This document shows, one piece after another, positions 26,946-39,360 of a stretch of DNA of 64,000 nt. The DNA comes from Mesodorylaimus sp. YZB2_4 (taxonomy: Eukaryota > Nematoda > Enoplea > Dorylaimida > Dorylaimidae). The stretch covers positions 372,001-436,000 of the forward strand of contig JASANH010001440.1 in the NCBI GenBank assembly GCA_030248295.1, given 5' to 3'. The stretch's first letter is position 1. Each line of letters begins with the position of its first letter. Both the position numbers and the translations under genes were made by a program. The notes under the pieces are model-generated. The model saw nothing but the letters and a program-made list of their open reading frames with translations. It made no database searches and was not told the origin of the DNA.

Positions 26946-29900
26946 CTACCGATGTCGACGACATTGCCAAAACAAGGCAAGAAAAGCACCTATTCGAAAT
27001 AGAATAAAAAACCCTAACAATATAATCACTTTTTGCCACCAGGGGCCATCTACTTCGTTCGTCACGAACCCTTGATTTTTGAACCTAAAGAAACAATAAA
27101 AAAATCTTCGAGTGTTCGCTTGCGGAATTTCAACTTACACTTCAGTAAAATTTTCATTATAATCGCGATCAAGGCCGTAGATAGCCACAAGAGAACATTC
27201 ATAGGCATATCTGACATAAGAAAAATATGAAATCCATTTCAGGTATGCAGTTATTTTTTGGATTGGTATGAAGAATCCACTGAATAGTAAAATGGGAATG
27301 GCAGATATTGGACCCAGGAAAACGGCTACCTAAGAAACAAGCTGATTCTTTCGACGATCGAATAGGATCTCGACTTACTTGTAGGGAGGAAGCTGCCCCG
27401 ATAAATAAGCCCAACGACTGGGCAGTCAAAGACACCAGAACTGAGGCGGCCAGGAATAAACTGAAACGTGAGAATTCGGCAGGTTGGGACGTCATAAAAT
27501 AAATTATTATAAAATAGAGGAAGGCAAATGTGGCCTGAAAACAAATTGTGTTGCTTAGTGGAGCCAAAGCCTGGACTAAAAATATTTACAAGGCGTTACC
27601 TGAAATGGTGCATCGGCCAATGTCTTTGCAAAGTAGTAGTTGCATAAACTGTACCAGCTATTCAAATGTTCTCGAAGAAACACTTCCCTTTCCAAAGGAA
27701 CTAAGAAAGGTAAATTCAAGGATTTGATGTCAGAGCAGCAAGAGTTTCCGCTCTTTACATGTCATGATGGTGGGCATCAAAGCTGTGAACATAATGAATA
27801 GCATGGATATAAATATGCAGGCTTTGTTAAATAGTTGTTGCTCATTGTCTTTTCCGATGTCAAAGTAAAGTCCCCCGATCAGTAACCCGATCCCGATGTG
27901 GGAAAGAAGACGTAGTAGCGACAGATTCTATAAATAAACCTTTGTAAAAAGTTCTCTTTGAAAATCACTGACGTGCAGGAATTCATAAAGCTTCTGAGAA
28001 AATCGTCTTCGAAAAACTATGTACACTGCGCAAGAATTCTAGCAGCAACAGCATGTGAAGCATGAATTTTCAAATACCCGAAAAACTGATATTGCTTGGC
28101 AGATCCAGCATAAAGTTATTGTTGTAATTGTAATTAAGGGGTATTGCAGCAATGCTAGAAGGAAATCGCTGAATTTGTGATTGATCACTGTTGAAAGCAG
28201 CATTGTAAAATAATAAACAATGGATTACATACAGCTTGTCTCCATAATTTTAATAATATTCCTTCAATGATTTATGAATTTTACAGTTTTCAGAAAAATT
28301 AAACAGGGAAGGATACGCCAGAGTAATTTTGTTTTTTGCACAGGCCTGAAAAAGCTGACGAGTTAGCCAACCAAACCCGCTCCTTCAGAAAATTGGGTCT
28401 GCCAAGAAACCACCAAAACAACAATGGCAACTGTACTTCTCTCCAATAAAAACTCATGTGCTATCCATTTCTAATGAAAAACCATTTACGTACTTAACCT
28501 TGAAGGACGTCCATAGCCTACAACAGCTTATAATCATTATGAGCTGGCGCTCGAAATTTTTTAAAATTTTGGTAAAAATTAGGGCGTAGTTCCAGCCAAA
28601 ACTTTCTAAAAAATCCTTCAAAAAATCCTGTGGCTTTATCCTTCACCAGTACCATTCTTTTTACGCTCAACAAGTAAAGTTCAAATAAAAACCATTAATC
28701 ATTTCAATTTCTGATTGTGACCGAAATTCAGCTGTTTATTGCAATCTGTCATTGCATCGCATTTTGATACAAGCAGCGAATCAAAAGCGGCAATTCAAAT
28801 TTTGCGGGCTTTAACACTTTGACCCAGCCCGACCCGCTCATTTTCAAAACTTGGCCGACCCAATCCCGACCCATTGACGTTCGACCATGTCCTGGTCGGG
28901 TAGGCTTTAGACTACCTGTGTCAAGCCTGAATTTGACCATATTCGTACGTATATAAATATGTTATCGCTGTCCTGTGAAGCGTTTTCTCCGCACACATAT
29001 GTACTTGCTTACTCTCTCTCGCACAATGCATTTGAAGGTGCGTAAGAGTAATATCATGAAGCCCGTAAACGGCAAGGCCGCAAATATTCTCCAGTCCCTG
29101 TTGGATTTCAGAGTCGATTTCTGAAAATTGCTTTTTCACTATGGCTGGGTGAAAAAATTTCATGCCTGTGTTCTCAGCAGCTAGCTCAGCCAGCTCAACG
29201 ACCACTTATCGTCATTTCGCCAGTAGAAAGCAGAATCTTACCTTAAGAGTTTCCTCTGGTTGGCACTCGCAATTATCGACAAAACCGTTGGTCAATTCTT
29301 CAAGCGGAACTGGACTCGAGTTTTTCTGGTCACTTGTAATGATAATGTCACTTTCGGGCGCTTTCTTCCCACTTTCTTTTTTCTCCTGATTTACAATGTT
29401 AGCGCGTGCATTCCCTGTTTGCTTACTCTCAATTGTTCTATGGAACGAATCAACCGTGCTTCGAAGGCCTTGCTGATCATGAGTCAGTCCTGTCGCATTA
29501 TCGCATTCACCGTCTCTGACGCATTGAGCCAATTGCTCTTGCACTTTTCCATAGACGCCCGAAGCCACTTCAATGACTAGATCAGAATTGACAACAGATT
29601 CTGTTTTGCACCATGTCTCTAATCTGCTTACTAAAATCGGCTGGATTATGATAAGCTGGACAGCACAGACTCTTCGAGTTCAAATAAGGCAACAGCGATG
29701 TAACGCTGCCTTTGAAAATGCATTCTCCACTTGCCATGATAAACAGCTGAAAAAAGTATTATGTATAACGTTAGTTCTTATTTTAGTGAAAAAACACGTT
29801 TTACTTTGTCGAAAAGCTCGAAACATTTTGCTGATGGTTGATGTATTGTGCATATGATAGTTCTGTGGTCGTCATCTTTCACTAGGCTTTTCAATAAACT

Positions 29901-30981
29901 GACACACTCGAACGACGCCTGCGAATCTAATCCGGTCGTTGGCTCATCCAAAAACATGACTTGTGGATTATTGACTAGTTCTTGTGCGATACTCAGGCGT
30001 TTCCGTTGGCCACCCGAAAGGTTGCAAGCCTTTGTATTTTTATGATCACCTAGCCCCAAACTGGCCAATATCTCGTCGATCTGCAGCATTGAACCGTGCA
30101 CATGAGGTCCAAGAGTAGAAAGCATTAGCGACTCACCATTTCCATTTTCTTATCAAATGAAGATTTAGCCGGTAATTTCAAATGCACTGCAGCTATCATG
30201 CATTCCGTGACAGTTAAATTTGGTAATAATTCGTCGCGTCGCATAATGTAACAAGATTTATTGCGCAAATCGCTTAAGTCATGGTTTTTATTATTGATTC
30301 TTATCGTGCCTGATGATGAAATTCTAAAATAATTCATCTTCATAAGTATCGCACAATAACATATTTTGCCGTCTGTGTTTTCCTGTTAGCCAGCTCGCAC
30401 ATATTTCGCCGATTTTTTCTCGAAGAAACTGATTAATGGCACACGTCAGGCACCGAAGTTTTCAGCGCTGGGATTTATCCGAGAGAAGAAACTCAGATAT
30501 TCGATATACTTGATGAGAAAAAATCAGGAAAAGGCGCGCTGCTAAAATGGGGTCAACCTACCTGTAGCCAGCGAGAATGTTCATCAGTGTTGTTTTACCA
30601 GCTCCAGACGGTCCCATTATAGCTGTCAACTCCCCACTGTAAAATGTTCCAGAAACTGTTTGCAACAATGTTTTCGGTTCTGTAAAGCGAACATTTTAAA
30701 CAGGGCAGATAATCAAGTAAGATTAACCTCCGTGCACTACTGTCTTGATCAGAATTTCTACTGATATGTCAAAATCAGTCGCTATTCTCACCTGATTTAA
30801 CACCAATCAATCTGGCAAATTTATTCATCGTTACTGTATAGCTAACATTTTCAAAAGATATATCGATCGAATTTTGGCACCGAAGTAGCGTGGATATTCG
30901 GCGTTCCATCTTTACATTGGAGCCGCTACGAGCAGGCATGGTAACGAGCTCGGTGGCGTTTGCAGGCATAGCTCTTTCCAT
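26946..30981 (-). CDS. ABCG-family half-transporter (ABCG1/ABCG4-like)
   Basis: Membrane half-transporter that dimerises and uses ATP to export lipids, sterols or small metabolites. Twelve exons on the minus strand: 30981-30792, 30679-30562, 30323-30137, 30080-29805, 29746-29632, 29576-29242, 28038-27973, 27927-27759, 27700-27600, 27534-27379, 27329-27139 and 27084-26946. Total 2043 nt (680 aa), with all phases agreeing. The nucleotide-binding domain comes first, as in all ABCG proteins: Walker A 'GPSGAGKTT', signature '[12 protein letters not shown]', Walker B '[13 protein letters not shown]', H-loop 'TIHQPS', then '[17 protein letters not shown]'. A long polar linker of about 100 residues follows, then six predicted membrane segments, including '[14 protein letters not shown]', '[18 protein letters not shown]', '[11 protein letters not shown]' and '[13 protein letters not shown]', which point to the ABCG1/4 branch more than White/Scarlet. 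The membrane-domain exon 28038-27973 is the least certain, because a 1.2 kb intron (28039-29241) precedes it. Confidence 0.93.
28039..29241 (-). other. Long ABCG intron with repeat-like material
   Basis: Twenty times longer than the gene's usual introns. Around 28815-28905 it holds repeated 'cccgaccc' words of the kind seen at 58940-59030 and 61150-61215, suggesting an inserted hAT-like fragment. A minus-strand frame near 28990-29165 is open and Leu/Ile-rich, but has no resemblance to ABCG sequence. Confidence 0.45.
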
Positions 30982-31549
30982 TACTCGCGGCTGCTGCCTA
31001 CGATAAAAGTAAATGAGACATTTTCAGCAGACCTTTATATTTACAGTCCACAAAAGTTTTGTTACGAAAGGGCGTTATTCATATTTGCAATAGATTCTCT
31101 ATAGAATCTGGCTGCCAGAACTTGTAAAGATTGTAACAATTGTTGGAATTGACTATGCGCTAGAGTGAATGATTTTGGTGAAATTACGAGGAAGATACTG
31201 TAACCTTTACTCAGTGTGTACATTGAGCGTTGAAGTACCCATTTCTCTTCCCTGCTGTTTTTGGCAATGCTTGAGGTGCGAAGATCCAGTAAAAATCTTT
31301 TTAGTCGCTTTTGCGATGCCGGAAAGGAAGATTTTTGGACTATTCTAAAATTCGATATCTTGTGGACAAAATTCTATTCAGCCAAGTGCTCAGCTGCCCG
31401 CACAGCTCTGTTTAGGCTGGCTAAAATTAGTTGTCTCACCGCCCATTTAATGTGTCTCTCCTGCAACGAAACACTTGTCTTCATGTGAATCTTACGTGGC
31501 TGCATGTAAACTGTTTGCGCTGCTGCACTTCAGAAAAGGTGCATACTAT
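30982..31549. other. ABCG upstream region
   Basis: No supported gene. A perfect 18 bp palindrome 'agattctctatagaatct' lies near 31091; its significance is unknown. Confidence 0.35.
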
Positions 31550-31973
31550 TGTGACGTAGTTAAGCTTTTGAAACTACACCACACTCAAACACGCTTACCC
31601 ATCGAGCGGAAGTAATAGGGCTGGAATCGTGACCCGCCTCGAAGACGAGGGAAGCGAGCCATGACGAAATCAAAAGAAAAAGAAGGAGAACGTATGAGGC
31701 GACTTTACTGTCGAGAATCGAGAATAGGAACTGGCAGGTCCAGGAAATCCTACGCCTTATATACCACTCCTACGACACGTGGCTATACGCACAAACTAGT
31801 TGTCAAACAATATTGGTCAACAGTAGAAACAATCAAAGGTCGATCGGAGAAATACATGTAAACTAGGGTTAGGCCTGTCGATAGATAAATATGCAAAACA
31901 CATGTTAGAGGATTCGCGGAAACCAGTCCGCCTGATGTAGACTGGCAACCTTGATTAAGAACGTTGTCGCACA
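31550..31973 (-). repeat. Probable 3' LTR of the gypsy element
   Basis: Lies directly downstream of the pol-derived frame (minus) and is bounded by TGTGCG...GTCACA in element orientation, giving the standard TG...CA ends. On the minus strand it contains 'gtatataaggcg', a plausible core promoter. No second LTR exists in the window because the element is 5' truncated, so the call rests on position and ends. No obvious polypurine tract. Confidence 0.45.
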
Positions 31974-32006
31974 CGCCCGGCAATCAAGACGAATCGACCT
32001 CGATCG

Positions 32007-33776
32007 TCATGCCTTCGTCCTTGTCCACGGTTCGGGTTGGTATCGTACAGTCTTGGTTGGATTGGCCCGCAGTCCGTGTCCGCGTGTCCGAATAGCTTGA
32101 GCGTTGGTCGTTGTGGATGAGGCCGCCCCTGGAGACTTACTGGCTGCGGGCTGGGTGGGGTTACCTGTAGGCTCTACATCTTCTGCTGGTTCTGGAAGAA
32201 CTGGGGATTGACGAGCAGGCACTCCAGCACTGACGGTTGACGGCACCACTGATTGCTCGGTCGTTGTTCGAATTCTTGGTGACGTTGTAAGAGGAGGCGG
32301 CGGGGAGTGGGTGGCTACCCTGTGGCACTGAGCGGGTTCTTTTGTAGCATACTTGGACGGGCCATGATCGACATTCGTGGGTTCTGGTATCGCTTGCGCC
32401 GACACTCCATGGTTGGTACCAGCGGTAGTTTCCTTTCCTGAAATCATATCTTCATCCTCTTCGTCTTCGTTTGGTGGTAGTTGCCAGGGCGCATGGCACT
32501 TCTTTAGGCGATTGTTATGTACCAGCTTATTCTGCCCTTGGGGCTGGTCCCACAGGCGGATGACGCTGTCTAGCACAGTTGGCTTGGCCAGAACGATGTA
32601 AGGTCCTTCCCATTTTGGTTGCAACTTCGCTCCCAGACCCTTTGGCATAGTTTGTAACCATACGAGAGAGCTGATAGCAAAATCTGGTGGCTGAATGCCT
32701 TTATCGTAATGCTCATTTTGTCGTTCCTGTGCTTCCCGCAGGTTGTCACGTACAATGCCTTTCATTACTTCCAAACCAGCTTCCACGTCACTCGCTTAAT
32801 CTTTTACTTTCTTGTGCTCTCGCGGCTGAACTGAGAATTCGCCTGGTATGCGAGGTTCTCTGCCAAACATGACTTTATACGGCGACATTTTTGTGGAAGA
32901 CTGGATTGACGATCGGTATGCGAACAATAGGAATGATAACGCGGCGTCCCACTCTTTCCCAAACTTCGACAAGTAGATGCCAAGCATCGTTCCCAAAACT
33001 TTATTAAATCTTTCGGTTAGGCCATTGCACATTTGGTGATTTGCTGTGGTGCTTTTCTTGTTGATGTCACATATTTGGTAAACGTCTTGCATCATTTGCG
33101 ATAGGAATTCGGCACCACGATCAGACACAAGCTCATTACAGCTCCCATACCGACAAACGATTTCTTGAATGAAAGCTTTAGCACATACCTTAGACATTTT
33201 ATTTGGGAGCGGTACGGCTTCCACCCAGCGTGTAAAGTAGTCTGTAAAAACGATGATATACGTGTTTCCTTGTGACGTGGGCGGCAGAGGCCCAAACAAG
33301 TCGACTCCTGCGCGTTCCCAAGGGCCTGTGGTGAGAGGCATTGGTTGGAGGGGAGCGGTCAGAGTACGATTTGGCTGTTTGAAACGAGCGCACACTGTGC
33401 ACTGTTTGACGAATCGTTCCACGTCTTGGAAGTAGCCATCCCAATAGTATCGCTGTACTAACTTATCGAAAGTCTTACCAATTCCAAAATGAGCTGCGAA
33501 CGAATTACCATGGCATTGCTGGAGTATTTCGCCCTTTAAGTTATGCGGCACCACCACCTGCAGCACTGGTCCTGCGTTCTTGCTCCAGCGCATCAAATGA
33601 ACCAAAAGGCCATCTTTTAGCAAACATCGTGGCCTTTCCAGCAAGAATCTCTTGGCGAGCTGTTCATCCTGCGGCAGTAGGCCCGTCTCCAGCAATTCAA
33701 TTCTTGCCTTCAATGCACTGTCATGTCGTTGGAGCGATACTAGCTCAGCTAAAGCTAGCTTGGTTTGCTCAAGCAC
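32007..33776 (-). mobile_element. Ty3/gypsy retrotransposon fragment, integrase and C-terminus
   Basis: The frame 33776-32796 encodes the end of pol. It has a zinc-binding HHCC unit (His 89 and 96, Cys 126 and 129) and an integrase core with Asp 159 (GVDLFG), Asp 219 (SDRGAEF) and Glu 255 (TERFNKV); the last pair has 35 residues between, as expected for DD35E. After an in-frame TAA (32798-32796) the frame continues at 32786 with a GPY/F-type module ('PKWEGPYIVL') and a Pro/Thr-rich tail ending at 32007. Protease, reverse transcriptase and RNase H are absent, so the element is 5' truncated exactly where the pogo-like fragment begins. It is not autonomous. Confidence 0.9.
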
Positions 33777-33784
33777 ATAATGCT

Positions 33785-34352
33785 AAATTCAGTATTTCCG
33801 CAAAAACTCTCAGTGACCATTGTTCCAACAAGGTTTGCTTATTGCCAATGCTCCGACTGACTTGGGATTGGGATATTCCAAACTGTTTCGCGATTTCAGC
33901 TTGACTCAATCGTTGTTCAGACTTATCAATAACCTAAAATTTTTTCTTTTAAACTTAAATCCTTGCGTTTTTTTGAACTATGAATTTGACTGGTCGATGC
34001 CGCCATGGCAAACGCAAAGATCGACCTTCCAGAAAAAAACTGAAATTGACAATGAATGTTACCACTAAATGACGGCGTCGATTTTCTAATCTAATCTAAT
34101 CTGAAACTGGAACCGTGGGGAGCTGAGAAGCTCGTTATTCGAATATCCGATGGCGCTATGCAATTATCCGATGGCAGAATGCATATGCAGCATATGCGTC
34201 GTTCTGTTGAAGGCTATGCGTTTATCCGATATTCAATTATGCGAAGATTTTTAACATAGCGGGTATAGGAAAAGAATCGGGACTTAAAAATTTTATGCAA
34301 TAAAGCGATTTATACGATTATCCAATATGCAATTAAGTGGAGTCGACTGTAG
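33785..34352 (-). mobile_element. pogo/Tigger-like DNA transposon, 5' end and broken transposase N-terminus
   Basis: On the minus strand the terminal repeat begins near 34352 ('cagtcgactccacttaatt'). About 330 bp further, an ATG opens a Lys-rich start and then 'KDLSLKEKIL', and after a one-base frame change 'RLSQAEIAKQFGISQSQVSRSI'. This is the helix-turn-helix pattern of CENP-B/pogo transposases. The sequence then runs straight into the gypsy fragment at about 33780, so the DDE catalytic domain is lost. The frame change sits near 33925-33930. Confidence 0.75.
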
Positions 34353-34670
34353 TACTTATAAACACTTGATGAATTGTAAGAGAAAAAAAATGTTTTCTTA
34401 TCTTATCGGAGCAGGTCAAGCGAATTTGTAAATCAGAGCCTGTCACAATAGTTTCATCTGATCCCTGATTAACCTGTAGCAAAAGCGCATCTAATGAGCG
34501 TGAGCACGTATGGTTGACTGAACTGTGAATTATACAAAAGAGCAAGAAAAAAGAACATCTAGTGAATAAACTAAAGGAATAAAATAAAGTACTTTGCTGA
34601 TTTAACGCAAAGGGCAGTGTGACCTTCGGTGCGAAATTCAATGGGTATGAGCAAGCTTTATTTGATTCCG

Positions 34671-35414
34671 AAAAAAATCTGTTATCAGGCAACGAAAAGG
34701 TTAGCCCAGCCACCGTAGCCTAACCGAATGCAAGGCCAGACGAAGTTGGCTGGGCTCCCTCGACGGTGCATGCTTGAGTGGGTTATACTTATCCAGACAT
34801 GATATATCTACGTTTATGTTGCGTTCAGGGTGGGCTAACAATCGTACTTCCACACACACCTACAATGCATGCCTCTGTGATTTACTCGGTGCATCACGGG
34901 GTCATGGGATTTTATGTTTTCTGTTTTTCAACAAAGGCTAGTACCCACATGCATATACTTATTCGTATTTTGGAGTAAGCTCGGAAGCTTGGACCTTTGA
35001 AATACGATTGCCTTTTGTTATCTCGAACTTACTTGGGGAACAATGAGGACCTGCTGCAGTAAGGTTGCATCTGCCGTGACATGTGCAGCATGTGTAGCAC
35101 CTTCCTAGTGACACTAAAACAGGAAGATCAGCTTCTGTGGAGCCAGCATGCTAATAGCTTTAGGCTTACAACCTTCTGCAATAGAACGACTATCGGCCCT
35201 TGTGTTTCCATCTCTCTATTGCCTGAATGAAGTGGCTGAGGTAGGGGACGCACTGTTACACTTTTTATTAATGACAGTGTAGCTATTCTGTTTGATCACA
35301 ATTTTTTCACAAACGCCGCCGAGGGAGCCCAGCCAGCCTCGTCTCGCCTTGCATGTGCATGTGGTTAGGGTGGCTGGGCTAACCTTTTCGTTGTCTGATC
35401 ACAGAATTTTTTAG
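34671..35414. mobile_element. MITE with ~95 bp terminal inverted repeats
   Basis: The left terminus (34671-34768: 'aacgaaaaggttagcccagc', 'ggctgggctccctcgacgg') returns inverted at 35316-35414. The interior of about 550 bp is non-coding. A one-ended copy lies at 5363-5915. At least two copies in 64 kb point to an abundant family. Confidence 0.8.
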
Positions 35415-36579
35415 AAATAATAGTACTTTTTCATACCCACATTTGGTTTAGGAATTCAGAATAGATAAAAGAAGTTTGTCGTCTAGTCCCTCCTGAGCTG
35501 ACGCAAATTTCGTACAAGGAAAGTTCCCACGTTATGCTCAGTCACTGTTGCCTAGTGCGCAAAAGTTCCAGACTGTCTAGGCTAAACAGGCAACTAATGT
35601 GGCTGTTGATAGTCGGGGGGTTTTCGCACTGTTGAAGCACTTCATTGCCGGTTGCCAGCAAAAAATCAACATTCGAGTCATTTTCTGGTGGCATACGGCC
35701 TCAATTTCCGCAACAAATATTCTTTGCTATAGAGAATGTACAGTAGATCGCGAGTAGATTTTTCAAAAACTTTGGGCTTATAAATCAAAAACAATAAAAA
35801 GCAAGCCAACTAATCCACCAAACTAAAGCAAAAAATTCAACCAAACTGAACAGAACAGAACACTCGTCTCGGCCAGTTATTTTAACGGAGGGCGACTTCG
35901 GCCTAGGGCTAGCAGAAACAGCACGGCTAATAAAAAATTCCACCTGCTGGTGGTATGCTTTAAAATTTGGGTCCGGGTTCGATCACAAAAAATTAATTAG
36001 CTTGGATCTAAAAGTCGCAAAAGAATAATTCGCGCTATGAGAGCTTACATAAAAACCAACTCTTTGGTCCGTGGCTTTAGTGGTTGTTGCTGTCGACGTG
36101 TCTTTTTTAAAAGTACGTCGTCCGTCGTCCATCCCCAAAATTTTGTGCATTTTTGTTGATTTGTTGTCGAGTTATGGACGGGCTGGCCTAAACAGGCAAC
36201 CGACTTGCCTGTTGATTTCTCGACAGCTTACGCAGGTTGATTTTTAATAACGCCTTCCAGGCAGAAACTTCGCTTCTAGTTATGTAGACACTGACGCAGA
36301 CTGAAACTAGCATATACTAATCTCCTTTTGTCACCGAACCTTTTGGCCCAGAACATATTTATAATTATGCTGGCACAATGAGGGGGCTTTTTCACCCCCT
36401 CAACGCCTTGCGTTGTGATTTCTAGAAACTATGCACATTAATGAAAGCTCACGCAGACAGGAAACAGCATTCGTTCGCATTTGGCCAATTTCGAAGCCTT
36501 CTTCGTGATCTTACCAAGGCGATATGAAAACTAGCGATAATATTTATATGGACACAGTGTCATTGGCGATATTGACTCG
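35415..36579. other. Spacer with no supported gene
   Basis: No convincing frames. A strong small hairpin (gagggggct...caccccctc) lies at about 36381-36404; see the rejected items. Confidence 0.35.
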
Positions 36580-37440
36580 GCAGGCACCCAACCATTTCTG
36601 TTTGTTACAATGGCTCCAATCGCTCTCATATCAAACCTGCTCACTTTAATCACCATCATCTTTTCGAAACCATTGCATCTAAAGAGTCAATATGTTATTT
36701 TCAGTCATAGTGTAGCAGAAATATTTTCATGCTCGGCTTACAGCATAGTTGGTTTAGTCAAATATTTAGGTTATGTTCATGGACAGCCTGGGACAGCAAA
36801 TCAATTGACGTGCATTGTTAAAGAATTGCCGTTAATTTTGACCAATACCGCACTATCGTGCCTCACCGTAGGACTTGCTATTGATCGATGTTTGTGTGTT
36901 TGCCATCCTGTGTTCTACAAATCCCTGCGAGATTTTATTCACGTAGTCTTTATATTTGCCATCTCATAGGGGGTATTCTTTTTTGAAAACCTTTCTTGCC
37001 TTTCTTGAGTTTGATGTGCATAAAATATTTCCAGTTTTCAGTTCCACTACCAGTTTCTCGTTCGCATTTGCCAGATATTCGGTCATAGGAGGTTTTATTC
37101 TTATCCCGACGACAGTTGTCATCTATTCCGCATCCGCGTGTATATTATACAAACGATACAGGGCCATAAATTTTGCGGGAGATGGTCAAAGGAATAAGCG
37201 GAAGCGGCAGATGGATTTTAGTGAATTTTTAGCTATGACCATTGTCGCTATTATTTTCAAAATTTGTTACGGAATTGTAGGAATCATAAATCGAGTCGCT
37301 GCATAAAAATTTACTGCAGATGCTGCCGTGTATTTTGCTCCGAAAACCTCTCTGATTTTGTTAAGAAATTCGTTCTGTCACTTTCTTGTATTATGCATTA
37401 ACAGATCATTCAGGAAAGAATTTAAGATTATCTGCGGATG
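36580..37440 (+). pseudogene. Rhodopsin-like receptor pseudogene 1
   Basis: Seven-helix receptor related to the intact gene at 38347-39330. TM1 is 'FLFVTMAPIALISNLLTLITIIF'; then 'SQYVIFSHSVAEIF' (TM2), 'LAIDRCLCVCHPVFY' (DRY-like end of TM3), 'GFILIPTTVVIYSASACILY' (TM5), 'FLAMTIVAIIFKICYG' (TM6) and 'SLILLRNSFCHFLV' (TM7). Lesions: an in-frame TAG after 'VFIFAIS' with a shift over a G run at about 36970, and a TAA after 'IINRVAA' at about 37304. The matching copy at 39840-40312 carries the same two stops. The TM4 segment is not recognisable. Confidence 0.75.
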
Positions 37441-38346
37441 AAAAGAAAATGCCGCCTGAGTATTTGTTGCGACAACGTGAAATTACAGTACCAAGCCTAT
37501 GAGTTTTAGTGGCAAAAAATAGCATAACCGTAATATTATTTATCTGTCGTGAGCTGATCCATATCGCCTGAAATTGGGCGCCGAAAAAGGGCTTGTCGAC
37601 AAGAAGGCGTTCGGTTTTTTAATAAACGAAATAGCTTCCAAAAATAGTTTCCGAAATTATTGAAAAAATAGGCAACGCAGAAATTTTTTTTATCCATTTA
37701 AGAAACATACATATGTTTTAGGTTCTCTTGCTGTCCTGTCCTGTGCGGGTTTCTTCGTCCGTTTATTTTTCGCACAGGACATTGAAAAGGGTTAATGCGC
37801 TATAAAGTGCCGTAGCGAAGCCCGCGGGAAATTTAAAGTTCAAAATGCCAAAAAATGCATTCCAGAAGCATGATTTTCAGGAAATATCTTTTGGGAAAGG
37901 GGACTAGAATTTACAGAATGCCAACGCTCAAAAGATCTCCTAATACTGTAGAGGGAGCTGGAAACGAAAAAAATCCTTAAGCTCTCAAATGCTAATCTGA
38001 TGCAACTTTGGGCACGAAAGCACTGCTTCTCGACTATCAAGCTGACATATCACAGTGATTATGATGCTAAGAGCGCGGAGTAGAATGGAACACGGGTGGA
38101 TAACCCACGTCTGCTGGCATTCCTGCGATGTTGGAATAAAAACAATGTCAGTGCCAAAAATGACTACAATAGATAACATCTGTTTTGTATTAAGCACAGC
38201 AACACTACATCTAAAAACATAAAGAGCTTCGGGCTAACCAATACAAATATGAATATAAATTGCATAAGTTCTTATCATTACTTCAAAGCTATTACTTCAT
38301 TACTTATCATTACTTCATTATTCAATTACTTCACAGATATTTCATT
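37441..38346. other. Spacer with no supported gene
   Basis: AT-rich with a simple 'attacttcattacttatc' tract near 38275-38340, just 3' of the intact receptor. Confidence 0.4.
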
Positions 38347-39330
38347 TCATCTTCTAAAAATCCTTTCACAAAGCGCTTTTCTAAATGTCTTACTCATAAT
38401 TAAATAAACGAAGAAATGTGACGCAGAATTAAAAATCAACAGCAATGTTACATAAGGCGAAATAATTCGTTCCAAATCGTGATCTAGCGATTTTAGCAAG
38501 CTATAGGACAAATATGCAGCTCCAACCGACATGGCATAAGTCACTGTGATAATCACAACTGCTTTAAAGACAGCCAGTTCCAAATTTTTCTTTTCAGTTC
38601 TTTGACTCCTCATTGATAACCGTCTCAATTTTTTCACCCGTAGCCAAAGTATAGTCGCGGTGATGAACTGAAACAAAATTGTTGCACAGGCACGAAAATG
38701 GCAGGTCACGTCGTAGGACAGCATATAACCATCATTATAACAAGTAGCAAATGTACAAAGATTTAAAATCTTGTCTTTATGATAATTCAAAAATGAGAGT
38801 AGTCCATGAACCGAAGCAGGAATCCATGAAATAAAATTCACGAAACTAACATAATCCCGAATGTCTAGATTCCTGTAGAAAATTGGAAATGCAATGGAAA
38901 TACATCGATCGATACTTAACAGCAAAATAAGATTTCCAACAGCGCTTGGACAAATATTGATTGGCAGCGATTGCGCGATGCACTCCAATTGACTGACCTG
39001 TTCTGGCCAGGGAATTAAATATATAAGTAGTCTTTTCAGAGCAGTACAAGCATAGAAAAATGATTGAAGTATTTCAGCTACACTCAAACTAATCACGACG
39101 AATTGACTCTTCGTATGTAGAATTTTAGATTTTACGGTGACAATAATTAATAGAGCATTGCAAAAAATAGCAAAGCAAGAAGCGATAAGCCACGAAATGT
39201 GAGCTGGTGCTTGTAATTTGGCCAAAAAGATGGTAAAAGAAGTATTGGACAAATTAAAATCATTTGTATCAATCATTTTTCCAAAAATCGATTTAGACAG
39301 AGATGAAAAATAATTATCGGATATTATCAC
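38347..39330 (-). CDS. Rhodopsin-like G-protein-coupled receptor, intact
   Basis: Single-exon frame of 327 residues with seven hydrophobic segments. TM1 is 'WLIASCFAIFCNALLIIVTV'. The TM2 region has 'SQFVVISLSVAEIL'. TM3 ends in 'LSIDRCISIAFPIFYR', where DRC replaces the usual DRY. TM5-TM6 carry a basic loop ('WLRVKKLRRLSMRSQR'). TM7 reads 'SPYVTLLLIFNSASHFFVYLI', without a classical NPxxY. The SIDR...P.FYR pattern resembles nematode-type serpentine chemoreceptors such as the srsx class, so a chemosensory or peptide-receptor role is possible; no ligand can be named. An N-glycosylation site (NLSN) lies in the extracellular N-terminus. Two related receptor pseudogenes flank it on either side in opposite orientations. 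Confidence 0.85.
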   Translation of the reverse strand: MIISDNYFSSLSKSIFGKMIDTNDFNLSNTSFTIFLAKLQAPAHISWLIASCFAIFCNALLIIVTVKSKILHTKSQFVVISLSVAEILQSFFYACTALKRLLIYLIPWPEQVSQLECIAQSLPINICPSAVGNLILLLSIDRCISIAFPIFYRNLDIRDYVSFVNFISWIPASVHGLLSFLNYHKDKILNLCTFATCYNDGYMLSYDVTCHFRACATILFQFITATILWLRVKKLRRLSMRSQRTEKKNLELAVFKAVVIITVTYAMSVGAAYLSYSLLKSLDHDLERIISPYVTLLLIFNSASHFFVYLIMSKTFRKALCERIFRR

Positions 39331-39360
39331 TTAGTCGTTACACGAATGAAATCAAAAAAC

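Noticed and set aside
28921-29205. Minus-strand frame in the long ABCG intron as an extra ABCG exon
   Set aside because: The translated sequence does not match any ABCG region, and exons 29576-29242 and 28038-27973 join in phase without it.
36381-36404. GC-rich hairpin that could be a terminator or histone-type stem-loop
   Set aside because: The sequence does not match the histone stem-loop, and there is no gene upstream for it to terminate.
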